Below, one piece after another: positions 14,420 through 22,890 of a stretch of DNA of 64,000 bases. Within the stretch, counting starts at the first letter, position 1. Each line of letters starts with the position of its first letter. The notes beneath the pieces are model-generated. The model was not told the origin of the DNA. It made no database searches and saw only the letters and a list, made by a program, of their open reading frames with translations. Source of the stretch: DASWED01 sp036394995 (lineage in GTDB: Bacteria; Actinomycetota; UBA4738; JACQTL01); assembly GCA_036394995.1 (NCBI GenBank), contig DASWED010000117.1, forward strand, positions 13,402-77,401, given 5' to 3'. The position numbers and the translations under genes were made by a program.

Positions 14420-17059
14420 TCACGTCAGCCCGGCCAGCTGGTCGAACGACACCCGGGCCACCCGGCGATCGTGGGCCCGGAGCGACCTGAGGTCGCCGAG
14501 GGCCTGGGCGTCGATGAGGACGCCGAACGTGAAGTCCCGTCCCGGGATCGGAACGTCCGTCTCCGGTCGGGCGGCGTCCACCACCTGGATGAACACCCCG
14601 GTGTTCGGCCCGCCCTTGTGGAGCTGGCCGGTGGAGTGCAGGAACCGCGGCCCGAACCCCAGCGTGGTGGCCACATGGAGCCGGTCCCGCAGCCGCATCC
14701 GCGCCCGTTGGAGCGCCTCCTCGGTCTCGGGCGTCCGGTCCAGATAGGCCTGGATGGCCACGTAGTCACCGGGCCGGACCTGCGCCAGGATGGCCTCGAG
14801 GTCGTCCAGGGGCGGGTGCTCGATCGAGCCGGACTCCAGGATCCCCTTCGTGGCGGCCTTGGCCTCGGCCACGTTCGGCTGGTCGAACGCGTTGATGCCC
14901 AGGATGTGCCCGGCCACGGCCGTGGCCATCTCCCACCGGAAGAACTCGGCGCCGATCTGGATCGGCCCGTCGTAGCGCAGCCGGACCACCGGATGGCCGG
15001 CCGCCTCCAGCGCCTCCAGCCCCTCGTGCTCGCCGATGGCCACGAACACCCGGTCGTCGGCGTAGGCCTCCGGCGGGCCGAGGTCCTCACCCACCACCGG
15101 CAGGATCCCCTTGCCCTCCTTGCCGGTGGACTCGGCGATGAGCTGTTCGACCCAGCTGCCGAACGACGCGATCTCCTCCGGCAGGGACAGCGTGAGCTTG
15201 TCGCGGCCGGCCAGGGCGCCCTCGCCCATCACGGCGCCGAGCAGCGCCGCCGGCGCGTCGGTCACGGCCACGCAGCCGTCGTTCGCGCATTCCATCTCCT
15301 CGGCCCGGTCCAGCAGCGCGGAGAGGTCCATGCCGATGAGGGCGGCCGGTACCAACCCGAAGTAGGACAGCGCCGAGTACCGCCCCCCGATGTCCTCGGG
15401 GTTCCGGAACGTGGCCCGGAACCCGTGTTCGGCGGCCAGGTCCTCCAGCGGGGTCCCGGGGTCGGTGATGGCCACGAACTGCTCGCCCCGGCCGGTGAGC
15501 GACCAGAAGTGCGCGAAGTGGCTGAGGGTCTCGGTGGTGGTCCCGGACTTCGAGGCCACGATGAACAGCGTGTGCGGGAGGTCGAGCTCGCCGGTGACCC
15601 GTTCGATCGTCGCCGGATGGGTCGTGTCGAGCACGATCAGCCGGAGTGCCCCGTCCCCCCTCCCGAACGTCGTGGCGAACACGTCCGGGGCCAGGGAGGA
15701 CCCGCCCATCCCCAGCAGGACGGCGGTCGTGAACCCGTCGGCGGTGGCCTGCTTGGCGAACGCCTCGAGCTCCGGGACGCGTTCGTGCAGGAGGTCGGCG
15801 ACGGTGAGCCAGCCCAGGCGGTCGGTGATCTCGGTGGGCTCCGGCTTCCACACCGTGTGGTCCTTGCGCCAGATGCGGCGGAGGACGTCGCCGTCGGCCA
15901 TCTCCTCCAGCCGCTCCCGCGCGGGCTGCTCCAGCGCGCCCAGCGAGTCCGCGTACCTCGCCAGCCCGGCCCGGACCTCGTTGAGCTTCGCGTCGAGGGC
16001 CTCGATCAGCTTGTCGAAGTCCTTCGCGAAGGAGGCCAGCCCCTCCTCGAGCAGGGTGTCGGTGACCTCGTGGAGATCGACGCCGTGCGCCGGCAGCTCC
16101 GCCAGGGCGCGTTCGGCCTCGTCCAGGCCCTCTTCGACGGCGTGGGGTCGGACCGTGCCGTGGTCCCGAAACGCGTCCATGGTGGCCGCCGGCATGGTGT
16201 TCACGGTGTCGGGGCCCGCCAGCTCGTCCACGTACATCGTGTCCGGGTACGCGGGATCCTTCGTGGAGGTCGAGGCCCACAGGGGCCGCTGCACTCTGGC
16301 CCCGCCGTCGGCCACGCGCTGCCACCGTTCGCCCGCGAACACCTCCCGGAACTTCGCGTAGGCGCGCTTGGCATTCGCCACGGCGGCCTTGCCCCGGAGC
16401 GGCGAGCCCTCCGGGAGCTTCGTGTCCACGGCCGAGTCCACCCGGGACACGAAGAACGAGGCCACGGACGCGATCCGCTCCACGGGTCGGCCCTCCGACA
16501 GCCCGGTCTCCAGTCCGGCGATGTATGCGGCGGCGACCTTCTCGTACGCCTCCACGCTGAACAGGAGCGTGACGTTCACGTTCACGCCGGCCGCGATGAG
16601 GTCGGTGATGACGGGCAGGCCCTCGGGCGTCCCGGGGACCTTGATCATCACGTTCGGCCGGTCGATTCGCTCCCACAGCTCCTTGGCCGCCGCGATCGAA
16701 CCCTCCGTGTCCCGGGCCAGACGGGGCTCCAGCTCGAACGACACGTAGCCGTCGCGGGCGTTCGTCGAGTCGTAGACGGGGCGGAGGACGTCGGCGGCCT
16801 TCTGGATGTCCACCAGGGCGAGGTCGTAGAACAGGCCCAGGGCCTCCACGCCGGTGTCGTCCGCGATCTGGGCGATCACGCCGTCGTAGTCGGTGGACCC
16901 GCCGATGGCCTTGGCGAAGATCGAGGGGTTCGACGTGACGCCGGTGAGGTCGTCTGAGTCCCGGAGCTGCTCGAGGGTGCCGCCGGTGACCAGCCCCCGG
17001 CGGAGGAAGTCGAGCCACACGCTCTGGCCGGCGTCGTGGAGTTCCTGGAGTGGGTTCAT
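14420..17059 (-). CDS. Bifunctional transaldolase / glucose-6-phosphate isomerase fusion
   Basis: Cytoplasmic fusion of 879 residues linking the pentose-phosphate pathway to glycolysis. Residues 1-365 are a class-I-aldolase transaldolase: DDLTGVTSNPSIFAKAI and the Schiff-base region RPNVMIKVPGTPEG with its Lys. Residues 370-879 are the phosphoglucose isomerase SIS fold: LGMGGSSLAPDVF, FIVASKSGTTTETLSH and the C-terminal GPRFLHSTGQLHKGG. The fusion is known from several bacteria. The ATG follows AGGAGG, with a possible TACGCT -10 at 17110-17115. Its stop overlaps an alternative GTG for the ECF sigma. Confidence 0.95.
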   Translation of the reverse strand: MNPLQELHDAGQSVWLDFLRRGLVTGGTLEQLRDSDDLTGVTSNPSIFAKAIGGSTDYDGVIAQIADDTGVEALGLFYDLALVDIQKAADVLRPVYDSTNARDGYVSFELEPRLARDTEGSIAAAKELWERIDRPNVMIKVPGTPEGLPVITDLIAAGVNVNVTLLFSVEAYEKVAAAYIAGLETGLSEGRPVERIASVASFFVSRVDSAVDTKLPEGSPLRGKAAVANAKRAYAKFREVFAGERWQRVADGGARVQRPLWASTSTKDPAYPDTMYVDELAGPDTVNTMPAATMDAFRDHGTVRPHAVEEGLDEAERALAELPAHGVDLHEVTDTLLEEGLASFAKDFDKLIEALDAKLNEVRAGLARYADSLGALEQPARERLEEMADGDVLRRIWRKDHTVWKPEPTEITDRLGWLTVADLLHERVPELEAFAKQATADGFTTAVLLGMGGSSLAPDVFATTFGRGDGALRLIVLDTTHPATIERVTGELDLPHTLFIVASKSGTTTETLSHFAHFWSLTGRGEQFVAITDPGTPLEDLAAEHGFRATFRNPEDIGGRYSALSYFGLVPAALIGMDLSALLDRAEEMECANDGCVAVTDAPAALLGAVMGEGALAGRDKLTLSLPEEIASFGSWVEQLIAESTGKEGKGILPVVGEDLGPPEAYADDRVFVAIGEHEGLEALEAAGHPVVRLRYDGPIQIGAEFFRWEMATAVAGHILGINAFDQPNVAEAKAATKGILESGSIEHPPLDDLEAILAQVRPGDYVAIQAYLDRTPETEEALQRARMRLRDRLHVATTLGFGPRFLHSTGQLHKGGPNTGVFIQVVDAARPETDVPIPGRDFTFGVLIDAQALGDLRSLRAHDRRVARVSFDQLAGLT

Positions 17060-17169
17060 CTGGACCGAGACCTCCTGATCGGGCGAGCCGGACGACCGCC
17101 GCGACCCGCCAGCGTAGTGCGATCGGGCGGATCCTTTGTTACAGGGCAGGCGGAGTCATCGAAGCCGGA

Positions 17170-17409
17170 TCACAAGGCCTGGTCGGGGAGGCGGAATTCG
17201 ACCGTCCGGCACGAGGGACAGGCCAGCAGTTCGAGCGGAATCATCTGTTCCCCCATCTCCGCCCACTCGCCGAACAGGAGCTTCCACCCGCCGCTGGTGC
17301 CTCCGATGCGGATCTGCTCGACCCCGTGGGACTCGAGGCCCGTGCCGCACCTCAGGCACGCGGTCGACGGGGTTGTCCCCGCCGGGGTCTGGTCGGGCTG
17401 ATCGGTCAC
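17170..17409 (-). CDS. Small zinc-ribbon protein
   Basis: 79-residue protein with two Cys pairs, CLRC near residue 18 and CPSC near residue 64, flanking a conserved-looking core (RIGGTSGGWKLLFGEWAE). This is a rubredoxin-like/zinc-ribbon arrangement seen in small actinobacterial proteins of unknown role. The GTG start is preceded by AAGGAGG at ideal spacing, one of the best ribosome sites in the window. It follows the DinB-like gene by 41 bases in the same direction, suggesting one operon. Confidence 0.78.
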   Translation of the reverse strand: MTDQPDQTPAGTTPSTACLRCGTGLESHGVEQIRIGGTSGGWKLLFGEWAEMGEQMIPLELLACPSCRTVEFRLPDQAL

Positions 17410-17450
17410 CCTCGCCTCCTTCCCCGGATCGTCGGGCTCTCGCCCGGGAT

Positions 17451-18191
17451 TCACTCGCTCACGTCGTCGAACCGCTCGCCGTACGCCGGGATGTGGGAGA
17501 GGTACGGCTCGGGGTCGCCCTCCCAGTCCAGGGCCTCGATCTGGCGGCGGGAACGGCGGCCGGACAGCGTCCGGAACAGCTCGTAGCGGTCGCCGGCGAG
17601 CGTCGCTCCGGGCTCCGTGGAGCCGCACACGCGCTCCTTGCCGTCGTAGCGGAGCCGCAGGGCGGGGATGCCCAGCAGGTCCAGCCGGAACCCCAGGGTC
17701 ACGGCGAACCCGGCCAGCGCGATCCGGCAGGCGGGGGAATCCCGTTCGCCCGGGCGGCCCACGGCGTTGCGGATGTCCTGGCCGTGCGCGGAGAGGTCCG
17801 TGACGAGGATCGAGTCGATGAACGGGTACTGGACGGGGAACGACTCCTCGCCTTTCAGCATGGGGAGCACGCGTGCGGCCTGTTCGTCCCACTCCGCGAC
17901 CACGTCGTCGAACGGCAGGTCGCGGCGCCTGCCCACCTCCTCGGCGTTCCATTCGTCGCGGAGCCGGGCCTGCTCGGGGTCGTTGAGCGACGCCAGGATG
18001 TCGAGCACACCCCGCGGGCCCTCCCCCTCGGTGGCCAGGCGGCCCTCGGCCGCGAGGTGCGCGACGGCGTCGCGGACCGACCACAGCGGCGTGGCCGGCA
18101 CGTTCGTGTGCAGCTCCTCCGGCGGGAGTCCCCGGACGAACTCCGACAGGCTGCGTTGCGTCTCGGCGTAGACGGCGGCGGTGTCGATCAC
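17451..18191 (-). CDS. DinB-fold protein, mycothiol-dependent maleylpyruvate isomerase N-terminal type
   Basis: Predicted metal-binding four-helix-bundle protein, 246 residues. The opening TAAVYAETQRSLSEFV and the block TPLWSVRDAVAHLA (with a metal-ligand His) are typical of the actinobacterial family that includes mycothiol S-transferases and maleylpyruvate isomerase. Further His candidates are in DLSAHGQDIRN. It could conjugate or isomerise a thiol-linked substrate, but the reaction is not predictable. The GTG at 18189-18191 begins the family homology; upstream codons look non-coding. It is divergent from the rhodanese across about 80 bases. Confidence 0.78.
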   Translation of the reverse strand: MIDTAAVYAETQRSLSEFVRGLPPEELHTNVPATPLWSVRDAVAHLAAEGRLATEGEGPRGVLDILASLNDPEQARLRDEWNAEEVGRRRDLPFDDVVAEWDEQAARVLPMLKGEESFPVQYPFIDSILVTDLSAHGQDIRNAVGRPGERDSPACRIALAGFAVTLGFRLDLLGIPALRLRYDGKERVCGSTEPGATLAGDRYELFRTLSGRRSRRQIEALDWEGDPEPYLSHIPAYGERFDDVSE

Positions 18192-18257
18192 GGTCGATCG
18201 GGTCCTCTCGCGGGCGCTGGTGCGGGTGGATCCCAATTATGGTCCGTCGGGCTCGCG

Positions 18258-18263
18258 TACAGT
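18258..18263 (+). promoter_or_regulatory. -10 element TACAGT, leaderless start
   Basis: TACAGT, then TCGCGC (6 bases), then GTG 18270 of the sulfurtransferase. Confidence 0.6.
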
Positions 18264-18269
18264 TCGCGC

Positions 18270-19154
18270 GTGCTGGTCGACCCGCAGTGGCTGGAGGAGC
18301 ACCTGGACGATCCCGACGTCGTCGTCGTTGACATGCGATGGCGGGGCGACGGGTCCGGCCGGTCGTTGTGGGAGGCCGGCCACGTGCCGGGGGCGGTCCA
18401 CCTGGACTGGTCCGCCGACATCGTCGATCCCGACGCGGAGTACGCGTTCATGCTGGCGCCCCCGCCGTCGTTCGCGGCGGCGATGGAGCGCAGCGGCGTC
18501 GGCGACGGCGCGACGGTCGTGGCCTACGCCGACGAGCAGGGGTCCGGGCCGTTCCGCTTGTGGTGGGCGTTCCGCGTGTACGGGCACGAGGACGACGTGC
18601 GCATCCTGGACGGCGGGTGGGGGCGATGGGTTCGCGAGGGCCGTCCGGTCTCGACGGACGAACCTCCCGGCGGGGCCGAGGTGGTGTGGACTCCGAGACC
18701 GAGCGTCGTTCGACCCGCGACCGCCGGCGAGGTCATGAACGCCGTCGCCGATCCCCGCGCGTTCGTCCTGGACTCGAGGCCGTCCAAGCAGTACGCGGGC
18801 CTCGGAGTGTGGTTCGAGACGGGGACGGTGCCCGCGGACGACGACGGCATCGCCCACACGCCCCGCGGCGATCTCCGGGCCGGGCACATGCCGGGCGCGG
18901 TGAGCATCCCCTCGGCCCGCCTGTACCGGGACGACGGGACGATGAAGTCGCCGGAGGAGCTGCGCGAGCTGCTCGAGGCGGCGGGAGCGCCGGTTCGGCC
19001 GGCAACGTCCGCGATCACCTACTGCGGCTGCGGCATCAGCGCGAGCGCCCTGCTGTACGCCCTGCACCGGGCCGGGTTCGACGACGCGCGGCTCTACGAC
19101 GCCAGCTGGGAGGAGTGGGGCCGCCGCCCGGGCCTCCCGATCGAACGCGACTGA
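18270..19154 (+). CDS. Two-domain rhodanese sulfurtransferase
   Basis: Thiosulfate or 3-mercaptopyruvate sulfurtransferase of 294 residues. The N-terminal inactive rhodanese domain has the DPDVVVVDMRWR and EAGHVPGAVHLD motifs. The C-terminal catalytic domain has FVLDSRPSKQY, RAGHMPGAVSIPS and the active loop YCGCGISASA, where the first Cys is the persulfide carrier. It moves sulfane sulfur to cyanide, thiols or sulfur-carrier pathways. As MoeB in this window lacks a rhodanese domain, this enzyme is one possible sulfur donor for CysO, though no linkage shows it. It converges on the cyclase fusion, 6 bases between stops. Confidence 0.9.
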   Translation: MLVDPQWLEEHLDDPDVVVVDMRWRGDGSGRSLWEAGHVPGAVHLDWSADIVDPDAEYAFMLAPPPSFAAAMERSGVGDGATVVAYADEQGSGPFRLWWAFRVYGHEDDVRILDGGWGRWVREGRPVSTDEPPGGAEVVWTPRPSVVRPATAGEVMNAVADPRAFVLDSRPSKQYAGLGVWFETGTVPADDDGIAHTPRGDLRAGHMPGAVSIPSARLYRDDGTMKSPEELRELLEAAGAPVRPATSAITYCGCGISASALLYALHRAGFDDARLYDASWEEWGRRPGLPIERD

Positions 19155-19160
19155 GTCGAG

Positions 19161-22100
19161 TCAGCTTCTGGGCGACGAGTCGTCGATCCCGAGGTCGGCG
19201 AAGTTCGCCGAGGACTTGCCGAACTCCCACCAGCCGTGGATCCAGGGCTTCGCGATGGCCAGGCTCCGTCCGTACACCAGCGGGATCACCGCCACGCGGT
19301 CGGCCACGGCCATGCGGTCGGCCTCGTGGAACAGCTCGAGGCGTGAGCGGTCGCTCCGTTCGCGACGGGCCCGTTCGATGAGCTCGTCGAACGGCGGCCA
19401 GGAGAATCCGCCCTCGTTCGTCCTGCTGTCGGACTGGAACAGCAGCCGGAGGAAGTACTCGGGGTCGGCGTAGCCGGGGAGCCATCCGGTGAAGTAGATC
19501 GGGGCGAGCTCGGTGGGCCGTCGCACGGATGCCGCGGTCTCCGCGGTCCACGTTCGCAGCCCCACCTCGACCCCGAGGACCTCGCGCCACGAGGCCAGGA
19601 CCGGCTCGAACAGCGAGGCGTGGTCCTCCAGGCCCGCCACGGTCAGCGCCCCGGTGAACCCCGACCGGGCCAGGTGCTCCCTGGCCAGGTCCGGTTCGAA
19701 CCGCAGCGCGATGTCCGGCGTGTGGCCCTGGAGCGCGGGCGGCACGATCCCCCCGGTGGCCAGGACCATGTTCACCGGCAGCGCCCTCCCCAGCGCCCCA
19801 CGGTCCACGGCATGGGCCAGCGCCTTCCGCAGGTCGAGGCCCGATGTGGGTTCGCCCGTGTGGTCGAACGCCAGGTACCCGGACCACGCCGCCGGACCGA
19901 GGTGGGCGTCCGGGAGCTCCTCGGGCATGAGGTCCGCGATCCGCGGCGTGTACCGGACCGCCACCATGTCCAGCTCGTCGTGCGCGTACGGCTCCAGCGC
20001 GTGCGAGACGCGGTCCCGGACGTACTCCACGCGGGCCACGTTCCCCGGACGCGGCGCGGCGTGATCCGGCCGGCGCTCCAGGGTCAGCGTGTCGGCGCCG
20101 CGGGCGGCGATCCGGAACGCGCCGCTCACCACCTGCCGCTCCGGCTCCACCCATCCGTCGCGGTCGCGTTCGACGGCGCGGCGCGGTTGCGGCCCGCCGT
20201 CGGGCCGGTTCATCACGCCCATGAAGTAGGGGGCCGGCGCCACCAGGCGGAACTCGACGGTCCGGTCGTCCAGGGCCCGGACCCCGATGCGGTCCGCGTC
20301 GGCGTTACGGCCCAGGTAGTAGTCCTGGCCGTTCTCCAGGACGAAGTAGATGGCCACGGAGGAGCCGGGCGAGGCCGGGTCCAGCACCCGCTTGATGCCG
20401 AACTCCACGTCGGACGCGGTGAGGGGCTCGCCGTCGGACCACCGCAGGCCCTCCCGGAGGTGGAACACGTATCGCAGCCCGTCGGGAGCGATCTCCCATC
20501 GTTCGGCCAGCGACGGCACGATGGTCCGCTCCGGCCACGCCTCCACCAGCCGGTCGAACAGCTGCATGCACAGCTGGATGTTCGGCCACGCGATGGCCGA
20601 CTTCGGGTCGTTGTCGTTCGGCAGGAAGCTGGTGGCCACCCGGAGCGTCGCGGACGGCTCAACGGAAGGCGCGGACGGCGGAGTCCACAGGTCGAATGCC
20701 CGCCGGTACGTCTCGTCGGCCTCGGCGAATCGCAGCGACATGTGGAGGGCGAGCGCCAGCTTGAACAGCACCACCGCCATCCCCTGCTGCTCGCCGCGAC
20801 GCTCCATGAGCGGCAGCAGCTCCCGGTAGAAGGAGACGGCCTCGTCGAGGGCGTAGTCCTGCCGGGCCCGGTCGGCGGCGATCGTGAGGTACAGCACGGC
20901 CTGGTCCTCGTCCGCCGCCGCCAGCCAGTGATGGGCCAGCACGCCGGCCGCCTCGACCTCTCCCCGGCCCTCTGCCTCGAGCCACTCGGCGGCCCGGCGG
21001 TGGAGGCGCCGCCGGACCTGGCCGACCAGGGTCCGGTATGCGGCCTCCTGGATCAGGACGTGCTTGAAGCGGTATTCGGGCTGGGGCCACCGCCGTTCCT
21101 GGCGCACCAGATCCAGGCGCTGGAGGTCGGTGAGGGCGGGCCCCACCGACTCGTCGCTCTTCCCGCCGGCGGCGACCACGCCCTCCAGCAGGGGCAGGCC
21201 GAACTGCCGGCCCAGCACCGAGGCCGCCGTCAGGACGCGGTGGCACTCGGGCGTGAGCCGGTCGATCCGGGCCAGGATGACCTTCTCCACGGTCGGGGGA
21301 ATGTCCACGTCCACCTCGTGGTCGAACCGCCACCGCTCGCCGTCGCGAGCGAGGGCGCCGGCGTCGGCCAGGGACCGCACCATCTCCTCGAGGAAGAACG
21401 GATTCCCCTCGGCGTGCGTGAGCACCCGGTCCTCCACGTCCGCCGGGAGCACGCCGGGGCCGACCAGGGCGTGGAGGAGCTCGCGGTCGGCCCTGCCGGT
21501 CAGGGCCTCCAGTGCGATCTCCCGCGTCCGGTGGGGGAGTGCCCGGGCGGCGGCCTCCTTCACCGCCCACGACGGATGGTCCCGCTCGGGCCGCTGGGCC
21601 ACCAGCAGCAGCACCGCGGCCTCCTCGCTGAGGGACAGGAGCCGTTCGACCAGTTGGATGGACGTGGGATCGGCCCAGTGGAGGTCCTCCAGGGCCACCA
21701 CCACCGGGCCGTCCGCGGCGAGCCGCTCGAGGAGCGTTCGAACGACCTCGAACGTCCGGTACCGCAGGGCCTCGGGCGACAGCTCGGCCATGCGGGCCGC
21801 CGGGTCCGGCTCCAGCGTGAGGTCCAGCATCGCGCCGAGGTACGGTGCCTCGTCGGCCGGGGCCCCGAACACCCGCTCCACGCCCCGGCGGAGCGCCACG
21901 CGGGTCCGGACCTCGGGGTCGTCCGCGGAGAGCCCGAGCCATCGCCGGACCAGGTCGCGGAACGGCCAGTAGGGGATGGACTCCCCGTACGAGACGCACC
22001 GGCCCTCGAGCCACGTCACGGGACGCTCGGACGGCAGCGAGGCGGCCAGGTCGTGGATCTCGCCGAGCAGCCGGCTCTTGCCGATCCCCGGTTCGCCGGT

Positions 22101-22841
22101 CAGGAACAGGATCCCGCCGGCGCCGGCCAGGACGGCCTCCAACGCGTCGCGGGCCACCGCCAGCTCGCGGTCGCGCCCGACCAGCCGTGCCTGGACCCCC
22201 TCGAGGCCCCGCACCCGGGTCCCGGCGTCGCGGGCCGAACGGGCCACGGCCGCGTGGACCGGCGCGGACTTGCCCTTCAGCTCGAGCACCTGCGGCTCGT
22301 CCCATTCGAACAGGGCCTCCACCAGCCTGCGGGTGGCCCCGCCGACCAGGACGGTCCCCGGCTCGGCGGCCGTCTGCAGGCGCGCCGCGATGTTCACCGC
22401 GTCGCCCGTGGCGCCGTACTCCACCCGGTTCCCGGCCCCGACCGCGCCCACCACCACCGGCCCCGTGGCCACGCCGACCCGCACGGCGAGCGGGTCCACG
22501 GCCCAGCCCCGGGCGACCTCCGCGCCGTACTCGGCCACGTCCTCCGCGATGGCCAGGCCCGCCCGGATGGCCCGCTCCGGGTCGTCCTCGTGCGCCGCCG
22601 GCGCCCCGAACAGCGCCAGCACGCCGTCGCCGGCCAGGTCCTTCACGGTTCCACCGAAGGCCTCCACCCGCCGGATCATCCGGGCAACGGCCTCGCCGAC
22701 GATCAGCCGGACGTCCTCGGGATCGAGCTGCTCGGCCAGGGGGGTGGACCCGACCAGGTCGGCGAACAGCGCGGTCACGGTCCGGCGCTCCTCAAGCATG
22801 GGTCGATCCGGCTGCCGTTCCCCGGGGGCGCTCCCGCTCAC
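19161..22841 (-). CDS. Class III nucleotide cyclase / AAA ATPase / SBP_bac_5 fusion protein
   Basis: A 1226-residue, three-part signalling protein with no signal peptide. Residues 18-200: class III cyclase with metal Asp residues in FADLVGST and GDGVLALFG, purine-contact Lys in VKDLAGDG, and GATGDAVNIAARLQ carrying the Asn/Arg pair, so catalysis looks intact. Residues 215-720: AAA_16/STAND-like ATPase with Walker A GEPGIGKSR, Walker B VVALEDLHW and a TPR-like helical tail. Residues 735-1210: a full extracellular-type peptide-binding domain (SBP_bac_5; PSLAERWEIAPDG, FHLREGLRWSDGEPLTASDV). A cytoplasmic SBP domain may act as a ligand sensor, as in SgrR. CACAAT lies 6 bases before the GTG; an ATG at 22797-22799 is possible. 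Confidence 0.88.
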   Translation of the reverse strand: MSGSAPGERQPDRPMLEERRTVTALFADLVGSTPLAEQLDPEDVRLIVGEAVARMIRRVEAFGGTVKDLAGDGVLALFGAPAAHEDDPERAIRAGLAIAEDVAEYGAEVARGWAVDPLAVRVGVATGPVVVGAVGAGNRVEYGATGDAVNIAARLQTAAEPGTVLVGGATRRLVEALFEWDEPQVLELKGKSAPVHAAVARSARDAGTRVRGLEGVQARLVGRDRELAVARDALEAVLAGAGGILFLTGEPGIGKSRLLGEIHDLAASLPSERPVTWLEGRCVSYGESIPYWPFRDLVRRWLGLSADDPEVRTRVALRRGVERVFGAPADEAPYLGAMLDLTLEPDPAARMAELSPEALRYRTFEVVRTLLERLAADGPVVVALEDLHWADPTSIQLVERLLSLSEEAAVLLLVAQRPERDHPSWAVKEAAARALPHRTREIALEALTGRADRELLHALVGPGVLPADVEDRVLTHAEGNPFFLEEMVRSLADAGALARDGERWRFDHEVDVDIPPTVEKVILARIDRLTPECHRVLTAASVLGRQFGLPLLEGVVAAGGKSDESVGPALTDLQRLDLVRQERRWPQPEYRFKHVLIQEAAYRTLVGQVRRRLHRRAAEWLEAEGRGEVEAAGVLAHHWLAAADEDQAVLYLTIAADRARQDYALDEAVSFYRELLPLMERRGEQQGMAVVLFKLALALHMSLRFAEADETYRRAFDLWTPPSAPSVEPSATLRVATSFLPNDNDPKSAIAWPNIQLCMQLFDRLVEAWPERTIVPSLAERWEIAPDGLRYVFHLREGLRWSDGEPLTASDVEFGIKRVLDPASPGSSVAIYFVLENGQDYYLGRNADADRIGVRALDDRTVEFRLVAPAPYFMGVMNRPDGGPQPRRAVERDRDGWVEPERQVVSGAFRIAARGADTLTLERRPDHAAPRPGNVARVEYVRDRVSHALEPYAHDELDMVAVRYTPRIADLMPEELPDAHLGPAAWSGYLAFDHTGEPTSGLDLRKALAHAVDRGALGRALPVNMVLATGGIVPPALQGHTPDIALRFEPDLAREHLARSGFTGALTVAGLEDHASLFEPVLASWREVLGVEVGLRTWTAETAASVRRPTELAPIYFTGWLPGYADPEYFLRLLFQSDSRTNEGGFSWPPFDELIERARRERSDRSRLELFHEADRMAVADRVAVIPLVYGRSLAIAKPWIHGWWEFGKSSANFADLGIDDSSPRS

Positions 22842-22847
22842 GACGGG

Positions 22848-22853
22848 ATTGTG
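22848..22853 (-). promoter_or_regulatory. Candidate -10 CACAAT ahead of the cyclase fusion
   Basis: On the minus strand, CACAAT is followed by 6 bases and GTG. It has the leaderless spacing seen elsewhere but C in place of the first T, so it is weaker support. Confidence 0.35.
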
Positions 22854-22890
22854 TCACTTCGTCCCGGAGTCTCCAGGCAGGGCCGTGCGC

